From positions 1-64,000 of the forward strand of contig JAOXSF010000041.1 of NCBI GenBank assembly GCA_025800125.1: DNA of 64,000 nucleotides, written 5' to 3'. A model generated the notes under the pieces. It saw only the letters and a program-made list of their open reading frames with translations. It was not told the DNA's origin and searched no databases. Both the position numbers and the translations under genes were made by a program. Source of the DNA: Marinobacterium sp. (GTDB lineage Bacteria > Pseudomonadota > Gammaproteobacteria > Pseudomonadales > Balneatricaceae). Positions 9,816 to 18,329 of this stretch are shown here, one piece after another (within the stretch, counting starts at the first letter, position 1; every line of letters begins with the position of its first letter).

Positions 9816-10568
9816 CTACCAGTATAAACTGGATTGATAACGAAGCTGGTAGCTACCATCGGGCTCAGGTTCAAGTAACTGACTTACCCGTCGGCTCAAT
9901 GATCTGTGCAATGTGGTGATATGTGCATCAAGCTGATAATCACCTTGCAGGCTGATTTCTATACGTAATGTGCCGCCAATTTGAGGGTCGTTGAGTGGCA
10001 TGTCCAGAATCAGCAGTCCCTTTTCGCAGCTGAGTTTACCAAGTTGCGGTGTGAGGGGTTTCAGCTCTGTCTGGTGTGTAGCGTGAAGGCTGGTCAGCTC
10101 AATATCTCCCGTCAATGAAAGGCAGCTATGAGGTGTCAGCGTCATCTGCTGAATAGAGATCTGCACCAGGCCCTGTAAAGGAAGTTCCAGCGGTTGTGCC
10201 AGTTGTGCCAGGTGGAGTCTGGCGTTGAGATCTGAAATAACCAGATTCTTGTCACCAGGGTTATAAGTGACTTCGCTGCGTAGACTGGAACTGCCAACAT
10301 GGTTCCAGCTATGTGCTGTAATTGAACTTTGTGGAGTAAGGGTCAGAAGTGAAAAGGGGGCCAGTTGCCAATTGAGGCTCTGAAGCTGCCAGGGGAGGCT
10401 GTCCATTTGAATATCACGTAGCTGTCCGGCAACAAGCGTACCTTCAATGTTCTGTATGCTGATCTGTTCTGGTAACCAGGCTCGGATAAATGATGAGGCT
10501 GGAAGTTGCTCGATGAGTACAAGCAGTAGAAGAATGGGCAGCAGTAACAGAGCGATCAGTAACTTCAT
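9816..10568 (-). CDS. gspN: GspN-like type II secretion system protein N
   Basis: Inner-membrane-anchored, mostly periplasmic protein of the T2SS N family, an accessory part of type II secretion in some species. About 250 residues: one N-terminal membrane helix (about 2-22), an early QNIEGTLVAGQ segment typical of GspN and related AsmA-like folds, many beta-strand-like segments, and a C-terminal LRYQSSLYW. No other gsp gene lies in the window, so it is an orphan here; T2SS genes may be elsewhere. The ATG at 10568 puts the membrane helix at the start; an ATG at 10607 is an alternative. No clear Shine-Dalgarno decides between them. Family call is fairly confident, role is inferred. Confidence 0.7.
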   Translation of the reverse strand: MKLLIALLLLPILLLLVLIEQLPASSFIRAWLPEQISIQNIEGTLVAGQLRDIQMDSLPWQLQSLNWQLAPFSLLTLTPQSSITAHSWNHVGSSSLRSEVTYNPGDKNLVISDLNARLHLAQLAQPLELPLQGLVQISIQQMTLTPHSCLSLTGDIELTSLHATHQTELKPLTPQLGKLSCEKGLLILDMPLNDPQIGGTLRIEISLQGDYQLDAHITTLHRSLSRRVSQLLEPEPDGSYQLRYQSSLYW

Positions 10569-10787
10569 AGCACAAAGGTCCGGCTTTAATCTGGCTGTGT
10601 TCGGCATTGTTGAGTTGTCATTATCCCGTTTTACTTTTTTTCTATCCAGTTGATATGAGCGGTTTTTTTCTATACATGTGTTTGACTGTGATATAGAGAC
10701 CGGCTGTTGGTTAAGCAGGTAATGATGATTTTTACCAAACTCTACGTAAAACATCGCCCGGCAGGGTATGGAGTGTCAGACGCAGGT

Positions 10788-11432
10788 TCAATAAGTGTTC
10801 TGGTGTATGGAATGTTTTGATGTCAGGCCCAGGCTGTCACGGATCTGTTTCATCGAGTCACAGGCTCTACTGATCAGTTCGTCAGCGTTTTCCCCGCAAT
10901 CTGTGTAGCGTGCAATACCCAGGCTAGCGCTGATGGATACCGCCTGTTGTTCAAGCATGAAAGGGCGATTGAATTGTGCCATTACCTTTATTGCCAGGTT
11001 ACTGCTGCCGTCTTCAGTGCAGTGGTCAGCAACGAGCAAAAATTCATCATTACCCAGTCTGCCTAGCAAATCGCTTTCCCGGACAATGCCGCGTAATCGA
11101 TCTGCAACCTCGACAAGCAGCTGGCTTGCTTGCTCAGGCCCCAGTTGCTCATGAATTGTTTTGAAATCATTAATATTCATATACAGCAATGCGGGTGTTT
11201 TGTGGTGTCGATGGGCAAGTTTGAGCAAAACCCGCATCTGTTCCAGCAGCGCTGCACGGTTGGGCAAATGAGTAAGGGGGTCAAGTGCTGCAAGGTGACG
11301 CAACTTGCTTTCCAGCTTTATCCGTGTGTGGCGTTCATGTCTGAAAAGGCGGTGTTGGCGATAGAGTGCAACGGTACAGATCATAAGGATCAGGCTCAGG
11401 CCTGAAACGATCCATAATGCGTATTCGGTCAT
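10788..11432 (-). CDS. Membrane-anchored protein with degenerate GGDEF domain
   Basis: 214 residues: one N-terminal membrane helix (about 5-24), a short linker and a GGDEF-fold domain (about 50-205) that opens with AALDPLTHLPNR. The signature reads RLGNDEF instead of RLGGDEF, and the metal-binding segment that is normally D-x-D-x-F-K reads NINDFK, so both acidic positions there are Asn. I infer no diguanylate cyclase activity; GTP or c-di-GMP sensing or a scaffold role are possible. The start at 11432 has GGAG about 8-10 bases upstream, which is better than the longer frame from 11471. It is divergent from the large sensor gene at 11706, whose GGDEF domain is also degenerate. Confidence 0.85.
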   Translation of the reverse strand: MTEYALWIVSGLSLILMICTVALYRQHRLFRHERHTRIKLESKLRHLAALDPLTHLPNRAALLEQMRVLLKLAHRHHKTPALLYMNINDFKTIHEQLGPEQASQLLVEVADRLRGIVRESDLLGRLGNDEFLLVADHCTEDGSSNLAIKVMAQFNRPFMLEQQAVSISASLGIARYTDCGENADELISRACDSMKQIRDSLGLTSKHSIHQNTY

Positions 11433-11705
11433 GCCTGTATCTCCACGAATCTGTAGTGGGCAGGTGAACATTACTTTGCTTATGCGGTACTCAACTCATA
11501 GCGTAGATTATCCAGCCATATTGTGGTGACTTCAGCCTGGTTATTGGTGTGTTTTTCTGCGAATCTCTGATGTCACAATCATGAAGGTGGATGTTGCCTG
11601 ATGTCATGAACCAGGTGGGCGGTTATCATGTACCCAGGCGTTCTGGCGGGCCACGTAGCAAGGTGTCGTTGACAGATAGTCCGAATACAGCTAGTAGGTC
11701 ATGTC

Positions 11706-14700
11706 ATGAAATATATGGTTCAAATGGTGGTTATCTGCTGGTGCAGCATAGCGTTAAATGCACATGCTTTGACATCTGTACGTTTGCAGCTGTCCGGTGA
11801 GCATCAGTTTCAGTTTGCGGGTTATTACGCTGCTATTGAGCAAGGGTTCTATGCTCATGAAGGCTTGAAAGTAGAGATTGTTCCTGCCCAGACTGGAGTG
11901 TCTGCTATTAGTGAGGTTGTTAATGGCCGGGCTGATTTTGGTGTTGCTGACATAAGCCTGTTAATGGCTCGCTTGACCGGTGAGCCCGTTGTGATGCTTG
12001 CCAGTATCTTTCGTAGTTCTCCCGTTGTTCTGGCGTTAAGACCGGATATAGAGCTATCGGATGGGCTTGTTGATAATCCGTTGATGATTGACCGGGCATG
12101 GTTGGAACAGAACCCGCTGCGTTTTGTGTTGGAGGACGCAGGCGTTGAATTGGATCAACTGCAGCTGGTTGCCAGAAGTGAAGTTACCAGAGACGCCGTA
12201 ACGGATACATTGGTATTGCGCGAAAACGATCCGGTAGAAGCGTATAAGCATGGCCGGATTGATGGTTTTGTGGGGTCAATTGGCACAGAGCTGTTTGAAC
12301 TTCAGCGTCAGCAGATACCTTACCGGGTGATTAGTGCGGTCAGTGCTGGTATCAGTAGCTGGGATGGCAGTCTTTTTACAGGTGAAAGGTTGTTGATAAA
12401 GCGACCTGAACTGGCTGCTGGTTTTGTCAGAGCTACATTAAAAGGGTGGCGTTATGCGTTAGCGCATCAGGCGGAGCTGGTGGAATTGATAACGCGCGAT
12501 TATGCGCCGGATAAAAGTCGAGAAGCAGTGCTGTTTGAAGCGCAGGAACTAAGCAAGCTGGTGTTGCCTTCAATGTTTGAACTGGGTGTTGTTGACAGAC
12601 GTCGCGTCGAGGCCCAGGTAGAGCTGTATCTTAGTCGCGGGCTGGTCAGCGATGTGCGTCAGCTACCCGGTTTTGTGCGTTATCCTGTTGCTGATGTTGC
12701 TTTATCTCCAGACGCACAACGTTACCTGGCTGAACACCCTGTTTTGCAGGTTTATATAAGGTCTCGGGCGCCCTTGAGTTTTCAGGAGCGAGGGCAGATG
12801 CAGGGGTTCAGTGTGGACTACCTGCGCTTGTTGGGGCGTCAACTGGGCGTGAAGTTCGAGTTTACGCAAGACCCGACGTTGCCTGCTGATGTGATTATTG
12901 AAGACATACCTGGGCGCGCAGCAGGTGATATTTACCTGTCTTTACCTGTTGCGGTTGCATCTCACCAGCAGGTGCATGATATGAATGATCTGGCAGGCAT
13001 GAAAGTGGGTGTTGTACAGGGGTTAAACTACAGTAACCGGCTTGCTGCAAGGGCTGCTGGCATACAGCTGTTAACCTGTCGCGATAGTATGTTGTGTATG
13101 ACGCGATTGGCAACCAAAGAACTTGATGCCGTGGTTGATGTGCAGCCGGTCTTGCAATATGGCTTGAGTAAATATGCGATGCCGGGTGTGCAGTTGTCCA
13201 AGCCTTTACATGATCCGCAGTTGAGAACTATGGCGCACCGCCTTGTTTCCCATCACCCCTTGCTTCAGCAGGCTCTGGCTAAGGCAGCTGAATCAGTTGA
13301 GCGTTCTTCCCTTGAAGTATTACAGCATCGCTGGTTATCTCCCGAGGGCCGCGCCTATTCAGCCCGTCTGTCTTTGAGTGATTGGGGGCAGGGGTGGTTG
13401 AATAGTATCGGTACGCTGCGTTATTGCGCTGACCCGGGAAGCCTTCCATGGGGAGGGTTGAATCATGAATTGCGTTATACGGGTGTCAGCGCTGATTATA
13501 TACAGCTGTTTGAGCGTTATCTGGGGCTGGATTTTCAGCTGGTGCATACCCGCAGTCGCGCGCACAGTCGCAAAGCCTTACTGGAAGGACGCTGTGACCT
13601 GATACCCATGGAAATTACTGATGAGGATAAAGCACTGCGTCTGGAAGTTTCCCGACCTTATTTCAGCACAGGGTTATGGCTGGTCAGCCGTAAAGGAGAG
13701 CCATTGTCCCGTGGTTCAAGCGGGCGCTATGCTTTTCTTGAAGGGGCTCCCTGGACGGTTATATTGCGCCAGCGTTATCCTGGCATTGGACTTGTTCCGG
13801 TCTCTGATCTATCTGCTGCGCTTGATCAGGTTGCTTCGGGAGAGCTGGATGGCGTAATGGGTAGCCCGTTAACGCTGGGTTTTCCTCCGCAGGGGCTACA
13901 ACAATGGCAGGCACTGCTGGAACAGCAGACAGGAATGGTGATTTCATCGTTGCCTGGTGAGCCTGTGGGTTTTGGCTTGTTAATGGCCCGGGGAAGGCCT
14001 GAACTGCAAGTCATTATTGATCGCATGATTATGGCGCTGACTGAGCGTGAACATATTAATATTCAGAACCGCTGGCGTTCAAGTACGCGTCAGTTGCTTT
14101 TGCCCGCTGTTGCTTCAGCGCAAGTAGCTATGCCTTCTGGTATGGGGGTTGGCTGGTTGTTCAGTGGTGCTTTGCTGTTGTTGATTACGCCTGGATACAT
14201 GTTATGGCAGCGTTGGTCTGATGGGCGATTGTACCTTTCAGGCGTTGAGCGTTATCCAGGTGTTACGGATCGCACAGGATTGTCCAGTGCGCTTCGTCAG
14301 GCCGTTGGGTTGGCTGAAACGGCTCGGTCAGAGTTGGCTGTGATTATGGTTGATGTTGAAAGCGTCCGCTCGATCAGCCACAAACATCGGCGTGCCGAAA
14401 CTGATCGCATACAGTCTGATGTTGCGCGAAGCATAATGCAGCTGGTGCCATCGCCTGGTCTGGTCGGTTGCTGGGATAATCAACGATTTATGTTGTTGCT
14501 GCCGGGTGAGCAAGCGATACAGGCAAAAGGACTGGCTGAGCAGCTGCACTCACAGATGGCCGTACTTGATTCGCCGTCTTCTGTTTCGTTGCGATGTTGT
14601 GTGGCACAGCTTTCCTGGAGCCCCGGACAGAGCGCTCAGCAGTTGGAGTATGCTGCTACTCAGGCGTTGGAGGGGGCGCGTCAGTCCGGGTTGGGGCTGG

Positions 14701-14741
14701 TTACTGAAATTTCACGGCTGGATGCTGGTGCTATTCTGTAG
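11706..14741 (+). CDS. Triple periplasmic-binding-domain membrane protein with dead GGDEF domain
   Basis: 1011 residues with a signal peptide (about 1-21). Three solute-binding modules follow: an NMT1/THI5-like domain (about 25-310, QFAGYYAAIEQGFYAHEGL near the start), an SBP_bac_3-like domain (about 330-560, LPADVIIEDIPG and DLAGMKVGVVQG), and a second SBP_bac_3-like domain (about 565-800, LRYCADPGSLPW). A single membrane helix lies at about 815-836, then a cytoplasmic domain with GGDEF-like secondary structure, where the signature position reads CWDNQRF at about 920. Metal ligands and signature are both lost, so cyclase activity is not expected. A receptor-like signalling role is inferred from the architecture. 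The 3' end overlaps the convergent transporter gene by 30 bases. Confidence 0.85.
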   Translation: MKYMVQMVVICWCSIALNAHALTSVRLQLSGEHQFQFAGYYAAIEQGFYAHEGLKVEIVPAQTGVSAISEVVNGRADFGVADISLLMARLTGEPVVMLASIFRSSPVVLALRPDIELSDGLVDNPLMIDRAWLEQNPLRFVLEDAGVELDQLQLVARSEVTRDAVTDTLVLRENDPVEAYKHGRIDGFVGSIGTELFELQRQQIPYRVISAVSAGISSWDGSLFTGERLLIKRPELAAGFVRATLKGWRYALAHQAELVELITRDYAPDKSREAVLFEAQELSKLVLPSMFELGVVDRRRVEAQVELYLSRGLVSDVRQLPGFVRYPVADVALSPDAQRYLAEHPVLQVYIRSRAPLSFQERGQMQGFSVDYLRLLGRQLGVKFEFTQDPTLPADVIIEDIPGRAAGDIYLSLPVAVASHQQVHDMNDLAGMKVGVVQGLNYSNRLAARAAGIQLLTCRDSMLCMTRLATKELDAVVDVQPVLQYGLSKYAMPGVQLSKPLHDPQLRTMAHRLVSHHPLLQQALAKAAESVERSSLEVLQHRWLSPEGRAYSARLSLSDWGQGWLNSIGTLRYCADPGSLPWGGLNHELRYTGVSADYIQLFERYLGLDFQLVHTRSRAHSRKALLEGRCDLIPMEITDEDKALRLEVSRPYFSTGLWLVSRKGEPLSRGSSGRYAFLEGAPWTVILRQRYPGIGLVPVSDLSAALDQVASGELDGVMGSPLTLGFPPQGLQQWQALLEQQTGMVISSLPGEPVGFGLLMARGRPELQVIIDRMIMALTEREHINIQNRWRSSTRQLLLPAVASAQVAMPSGMGVGWLFSGALLLLITPGYMLWQRWSDGRLYLSGVERYPGVTDRTGLSSALRQAVGLAETARSELAVIMVDVESVRSISHKHRRAETDRIQSDVARSIMQLVPSPGLVGCWDNQRFMLLLPGEQAIQAKGLAEQLHSQMAVLDSPSSVSLRCCVAQLSWSPGQSAQQLEYAATQALEGARQSGLGLVTEISRLDAGAIL

Positions 14742-16079
14742 CAACAACCATGTGCCAGTGCCGAGTAAGGTGACAATGCACAGGTGCGTGGCAGCACCAG
14801 CCCGCATCATCTGTTTTTGTTGCAGGTAACCTGAACCAAAAACGATAGCATTGGGTGGTGTAGCGACGGGCAACATGAAAGCACAGGATGCTGCAATTGC
14901 AATCAGAGCTGCCAGTATCGTCGCGGGTAGCTGCATCGCTTGTGCGATAGAAACAAAGACAGGTACCAGCAATGCGCTGCTGGCAGTGTTACTTGTCACT
15001 TCTGTAAGCATCACGACAAACAGTGTTACTGCGAGTGTGAACAGTAATAATGGTGCGCCAGTCAGCACCTCGGTAATGGTCTGGGCCAGAAATACACTGG
15101 TACCAGTTGCTTTGAGCATCGCAGAGAGTGTCAAGCCACCGCCAAACAGCATTAGAACCCCCCAGTCAGTAGTACCCTGAATAGCGTTCCAGCTGGTCAG
15201 ACGCAGTATGCAGAGCATTAACACCGCATTGAGCGCGACCAGAGAATCAAACCCCTTGTCGATGCCCATGGCTGTTGCGAGAGGGTTGCTGAATAGCCAT
15301 AAGGCAACGGTCAGTATGAAAACGCCCAGCGTCAGCCACTGCTGGTGAGTCATAGAGGCTGTGCTTTGCCCTTGTGGTTGTTGTGTGAGCGTTGTGGTCA
15401 GGTCTGGGCGGAAGATGTATTTCAGTACCAGCAAAGCCAAAGGTAGCATCAAGAATACCAGTGGAATGCCAAAGCTGGCCCAGTCTGCAAAGCTGAACCC
15501 TGCTGCCGCCGCGGCAATTACATTAGGTGGGCTGCCAACCAGAGTACCGATGCCACCGATGTTTGCGCTGTAGGCAATGCCAATCAGCACAAACCAGTAA
15601 GTGCGGGGCTGTTCCTGATAACGTATATGACTCAGCATGCCCAGAGCCAGCGGGAGCATCATGGCCGTGGTTGCAGTATTGGATATCCACATTGACAGAA
15701 AAGCTGTTGTCGCAAATAGAAGTAAGACAGCACGATCCAGTCGACCGCCTGCCAGCCCCAATACCTTGTTGGCGATCATCAGATCAAGTTGCTGTTCCCG
15801 CATTGCCGCAGCCAGTGCAAAGCCGCCCAGAAAGAGAAAGATGACAGGGTTGGCAAACTGACTGAATGCCTGTTGAACCGTAAAAATACCACTGACAACT
15901 GCCAGCAGTGGTACCAGCAACGCTGTCACGCTTATATGAAAGGTTTCGGTCATCCATAGCAAGCCGATCAGGCATAGTAAGCCAAGCCCCAGCTGAATGT
16001 CTGGCGCGACGGGCAGCAGGGTATAAACCAGTGTTGAGATACATAGTGAAAAAATCAGAGATACAGACTGACGGGCCAT
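14712..16079 (-). CDS. DASS/SLC13 family sodium:carboxylate symporter
   Basis: Inner-membrane symporter of the divalent anion:Na+ family, which carries di- and tricarboxylates or sulfate. 455 residues, about 11-12 membrane helices, with both substrate-loop SNT motifs: SNTATTAMMLP (first half) and TSNTASSALLVPV (second half), and the family's VATPPNAIVFGSGY near the C-terminus. The start at 16079 is set by GGAGTGATT immediately upstream on the minus strand; the longer frame from 16100 lacks this. The 3' end overlaps the convergent large sensor gene. The substrate cannot be named from sequence alone. Confidence 0.88.
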   Translation of the reverse strand: MARQSVSLIFSLCISTLVYTLLPVAPDIQLGLGLLCLIGLLWMTETFHISVTALLVPLLAVVSGIFTVQQAFSQFANPVIFLFLGGFALAAAMREQQLDLMIANKVLGLAGGRLDRAVLLLFATTAFLSMWISNTATTAMMLPLALGMLSHIRYQEQPRTYWFVLIGIAYSANIGGIGTLVGSPPNVIAAAAAGFSFADWASFGIPLVFLMLPLALLVLKYIFRPDLTTTLTQQPQGQSTASMTHQQWLTLGVFILTVALWLFSNPLATAMGIDKGFDSLVALNAVLMLCILRLTSWNAIQGTTDWGVLMLFGGGLTLSAMLKATGTSVFLAQTITEVLTGAPLLLFTLAVTLFVVMLTEVTSNTASSALLVPVFVSIAQAMQLPATILAALIAIAASCAFMLPVATPPNAIVFGSGYLQQKQMMRAGAATHLCIVTLLGTGTWLLLQNSTSIQP

Positions 16080-16444
16080 AATCACTCCATGTGATGGCAC
16101 TTGAGTTATTAAACGCTTTATTAGAGAAAGATCGTTACATAAAATTAGTTATAAAGCGGCGCTATTTTAGAGCCTCAACGTGACAGATAGATTGATCTGT
16201 GTTCGGCAGGATGGGTAATTTTGTGGTGCGTCTTCTGGTTCTGCCTGAAATGATCTGTGTGCGATCGAGAGGAGGGCTGGTCTGGTGGTAGTTCTGAACC
16301 TCTTATTCATACAGATGAAACCGATTAATACAGGTGAAGCGGAAAGCAGACATTCTGGTATGCTGCGCTCATTACAAAAAAGGCCTATGTGGATAGGTAT
16401 AAAAAGCCCTGGCCTGATCAATATTGATGTGGAGTTCGGTTGTC

Positions 16445-17029
16445 GTGATAGATGCCGCCAATGTACTGAATAGCCTGGTGCTGGTGTTGGGCGCAGAATT
16501 TGGAGATAAGAGTCAGTTGGTCTGTATGGCGCTAGCTGCGCGTTATCGTGCTATGCCTGTTGTAGTCGGGGCTTTGTTGGCATTTGCGGTGTTGAATTTG
16601 CTTGCCGTCACAGCCGGTGCAGCGGTGGCAGCCTGGTTGCCGCAGTGGTTGATATTAGTCGTGGTGACGGCGTTGTTTCTGGTGTTTGGGTTGCTAGCCT
16701 TTAACGAAAGTGATGAAGACGGGGGTGGCGATGCGCCAGTGCAGGCTGGGCGTTATCTGATTGCTTCGGTCGCAGGCCTTATTTTTATGGCTGAACTGGG
16801 TGATAAAACTCAGCTGGCGATGGTGGGGCTGGCGGGTGTTAATGATGCTGCAGCTGTCTGGCTTGGAGGTACGCTGGCATTGCTGATTACGACAGTGTCT
16901 GGTGTCTGGGCCGGGAGAGTGTTGTTGCAGCGGTTGCCAATGGCGATGATTCATAAGGCGGGTGGCGTACTGTTTCTGGTGTTTGCTGGCTGGAGTGGTT
17001 GGCAGTTATTGCTATTACTATCTGTTTGA
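16445..17029 (+). CDS. GDT1/UPF0016 family cation (Mn2+) transporter
   Basis: Small membrane protein of the UPF0016/TMEM165 family, whose bacterial members export manganese or exchange Ca2+/Mn2+. About 194 residues with six predicted helices in two repeats, each with the signature ExGDKS/T: GAEFGDKSQL near residue 15 and MAELGDKTQL near 115. The repeats are separated by an acidic loop (ESDEDGGGD). The chosen GTG at 16445 has GGAG about ten bases upstream; an ATG at 16427 in frame is possible but lacks a Shine-Dalgarno. I looked for a yybP-ykoY riboswitch upstream and did not see one. Confidence 0.85.
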   Translation: MIDAANVLNSLVLVLGAEFGDKSQLVCMALAARYRAMPVVVGALLAFAVLNLLAVTAGAAVAAWLPQWLILVVVTALFLVFGLLAFNESDEDGGGDAPVQAGRYLIASVAGLIFMAELGDKTQLAMVGLAGVNDAAAVWLGGTLALLITTVSGVWAGRVLLQRLPMAMIHKAGGVLFLVFAGWSGWQLLLLLSV

Positions 17030-17137
17030 TGGATGAAGGGAGGCAGGGTTCTGTCCCGGTAGGAAATTAAATGGTGTGGCAGCAGGGGGTCTGGCAAACT
17101 GTATCATCGGTTGGTGGTGGATTAGGAGAGTGCTGCA

Positions 17138-17488
17138 ATGCTGGGTGGGCTGTTGGCCATTCTGTTCTGTCAGTTGCTGGGAGAAATACTTGTATTGTCG
17201 CTGGATATACCTGTACCGGGGGCAGTTGTGGGTATGTTGCTGTTATTAATCGCTTTGATGGTGCAAGGGGAGGTTGCGACGGGCTTGCGCACTGCCGGTG
17301 AAGGGTTGCTGAAATATCTACCTCTGATGCTGGTTCCCTCCGGTGTTGGTTTAATGGTGCACCTTGAATTAATCGCTCGTGACTGGTTGGCGATTGTGCT
17401 GGCGCTTGTTCTTAGTACCGTGGTGACATTTGTGGTGACAGCGTTACTGATGGAGCGATTAAAAAAGCCTGAAGAGAGGGTGAAATAA
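17138..17488 (+). CDS. lrgA: CidA/LrgA family membrane protein
   Basis: Small membrane partner of LrgB. 116 residues, about four helices, with the family pattern IPVPGAVVGMLLLL and YLPLMLVPSGVGLM. CidA/LrgA proteins were first described as holin-like regulators of murein hydrolases; LrgAB-type pairs in several bacteria move small carboxylates such as pyruvate, and the plant fusion homologue carries glycolate/glycerate. GGAG precedes the ATG. The stop TAA shares its last base with the lrgB ATG, so the two are translationally coupled. Confidence 0.88.
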   Translation: MLGGLLAILFCQLLGEILVLSLDIPVPGAVVGMLLLLIALMVQGEVATGLRTAGEGLLKYLPLMLVPSGVGLMVHLELIARDWLAIVLALVLSTVVTFVVTALLMERLKKPEERVK

Positions 17489-18213
17489 TGGAAACACCGT
17501 CTGTCTGGTTGATTCTGACTGACGCACCCGTGCTCTGGTTAGTGCTGACTATCGCTGTTTATATGGCGGCAGGCTGGTTGAATCAGCGTTGTGGCAGAAC
17601 GCCGTTGCTGCATCCAGTAGTGGTTTCGTTATCAGTTATTATTCTGGTGCTCAAGCTCTCTCAGGTAAGTTACGACACTTATATTGAAGGTGCTGCTTTT
17701 CTCAAGTTCCTGATGGGGCCTGCGATTGTTGCGCTTGCTATTCCGCTTTATGACAATCTGGCGCGGGTACGTGATCTATTGCTGCCATTGCTGGTGGGTT
17801 GTGTATCCGGTGCCCTGATTGCGGCGCTCAGTGCTGTCGGTGTGGCCTGGGCACTGGGTGCTGGCAACGTGACCCTGTTGTCATTGGCACCTAAGTCAGT
17901 GACTTCACCCATCGCAATTGGTGTGGCTGATCAGATTGGTGGTGCAGGCTCGCTGGCTGCTGGACTGGTATTGATTACGGGTGCCCTGGGGTGTCTGATT
18001 GCTCCGCTGCTCTTCCGCTGGCTGAAGATTAATGATCCTGCTGTCCGGGGCTTTACGCTGGGAGTCAGTGCTCATGCTATGGGCACCGCCTTTGCGTTTG
18101 AGTATGGTGCGGTTGCTGGTGCTTTTAGTGGTCTGGCTATGGGATTAACCGGTGCATTTACCGCTTTTGTTTTGCCCTGGCTCATGCTGATGTTAGGTGT
18201 CACCGCAGGCTGA
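17488..18213 (+). CDS. lrgB: LrgB family membrane transporter
   Basis: Larger subunit of the LrgAB pair, 241 residues and about seven or eight membrane helices. Family blocks seen are LLHPVVVSLSVI, FLKFLMGPAIVALAIPLY, LAPKSVTSPIAIGVADQIGG and FTLGVSAHAMGTAFAFEYGAVAGAFSGLAMGL. It overlaps lrgA by one base. Together with the nearby DASS transporter it points to carboxylate traffic, but no regulator of the LytTR type is adjacent. Function as carboxylate transporter or as murein hydrolase modulator is not resolved by sequence. Confidence 0.9.
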   Translation: METPSVWLILTDAPVLWLVLTIAVYMAAGWLNQRCGRTPLLHPVVVSLSVIILVLKLSQVSYDTYIEGAAFLKFLMGPAIVALAIPLYDNLARVRDLLLPLLVGCVSGALIAALSAVGVAWALGAGNVTLLSLAPKSVTSPIAIGVADQIGGAGSLAAGLVLITGALGCLIAPLLFRWLKINDPAVRGFTLGVSAHAMGTAFAFEYGAVAGAFSGLAMGLTGAFTAFVLPWLMLMLGVTAG

Positions 18214-18329
18214 TATAGTTGCAATACCGTATGAATTGCGATTCATTTTGGACTTTTTTCGCATTTGCTAAATAACGGTTCACTCGGTAAAGTGCGCGGC
18301 AAATTTGTCCCCGGAAGATGTGAGTCGGT

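Noticed and set aside
16141-16444. Possible yybP-ykoY manganese riboswitch before the GDT1-type gene
   Set aside because: The conserved GGGGAGUA-type core and the paired loop segments were not found.
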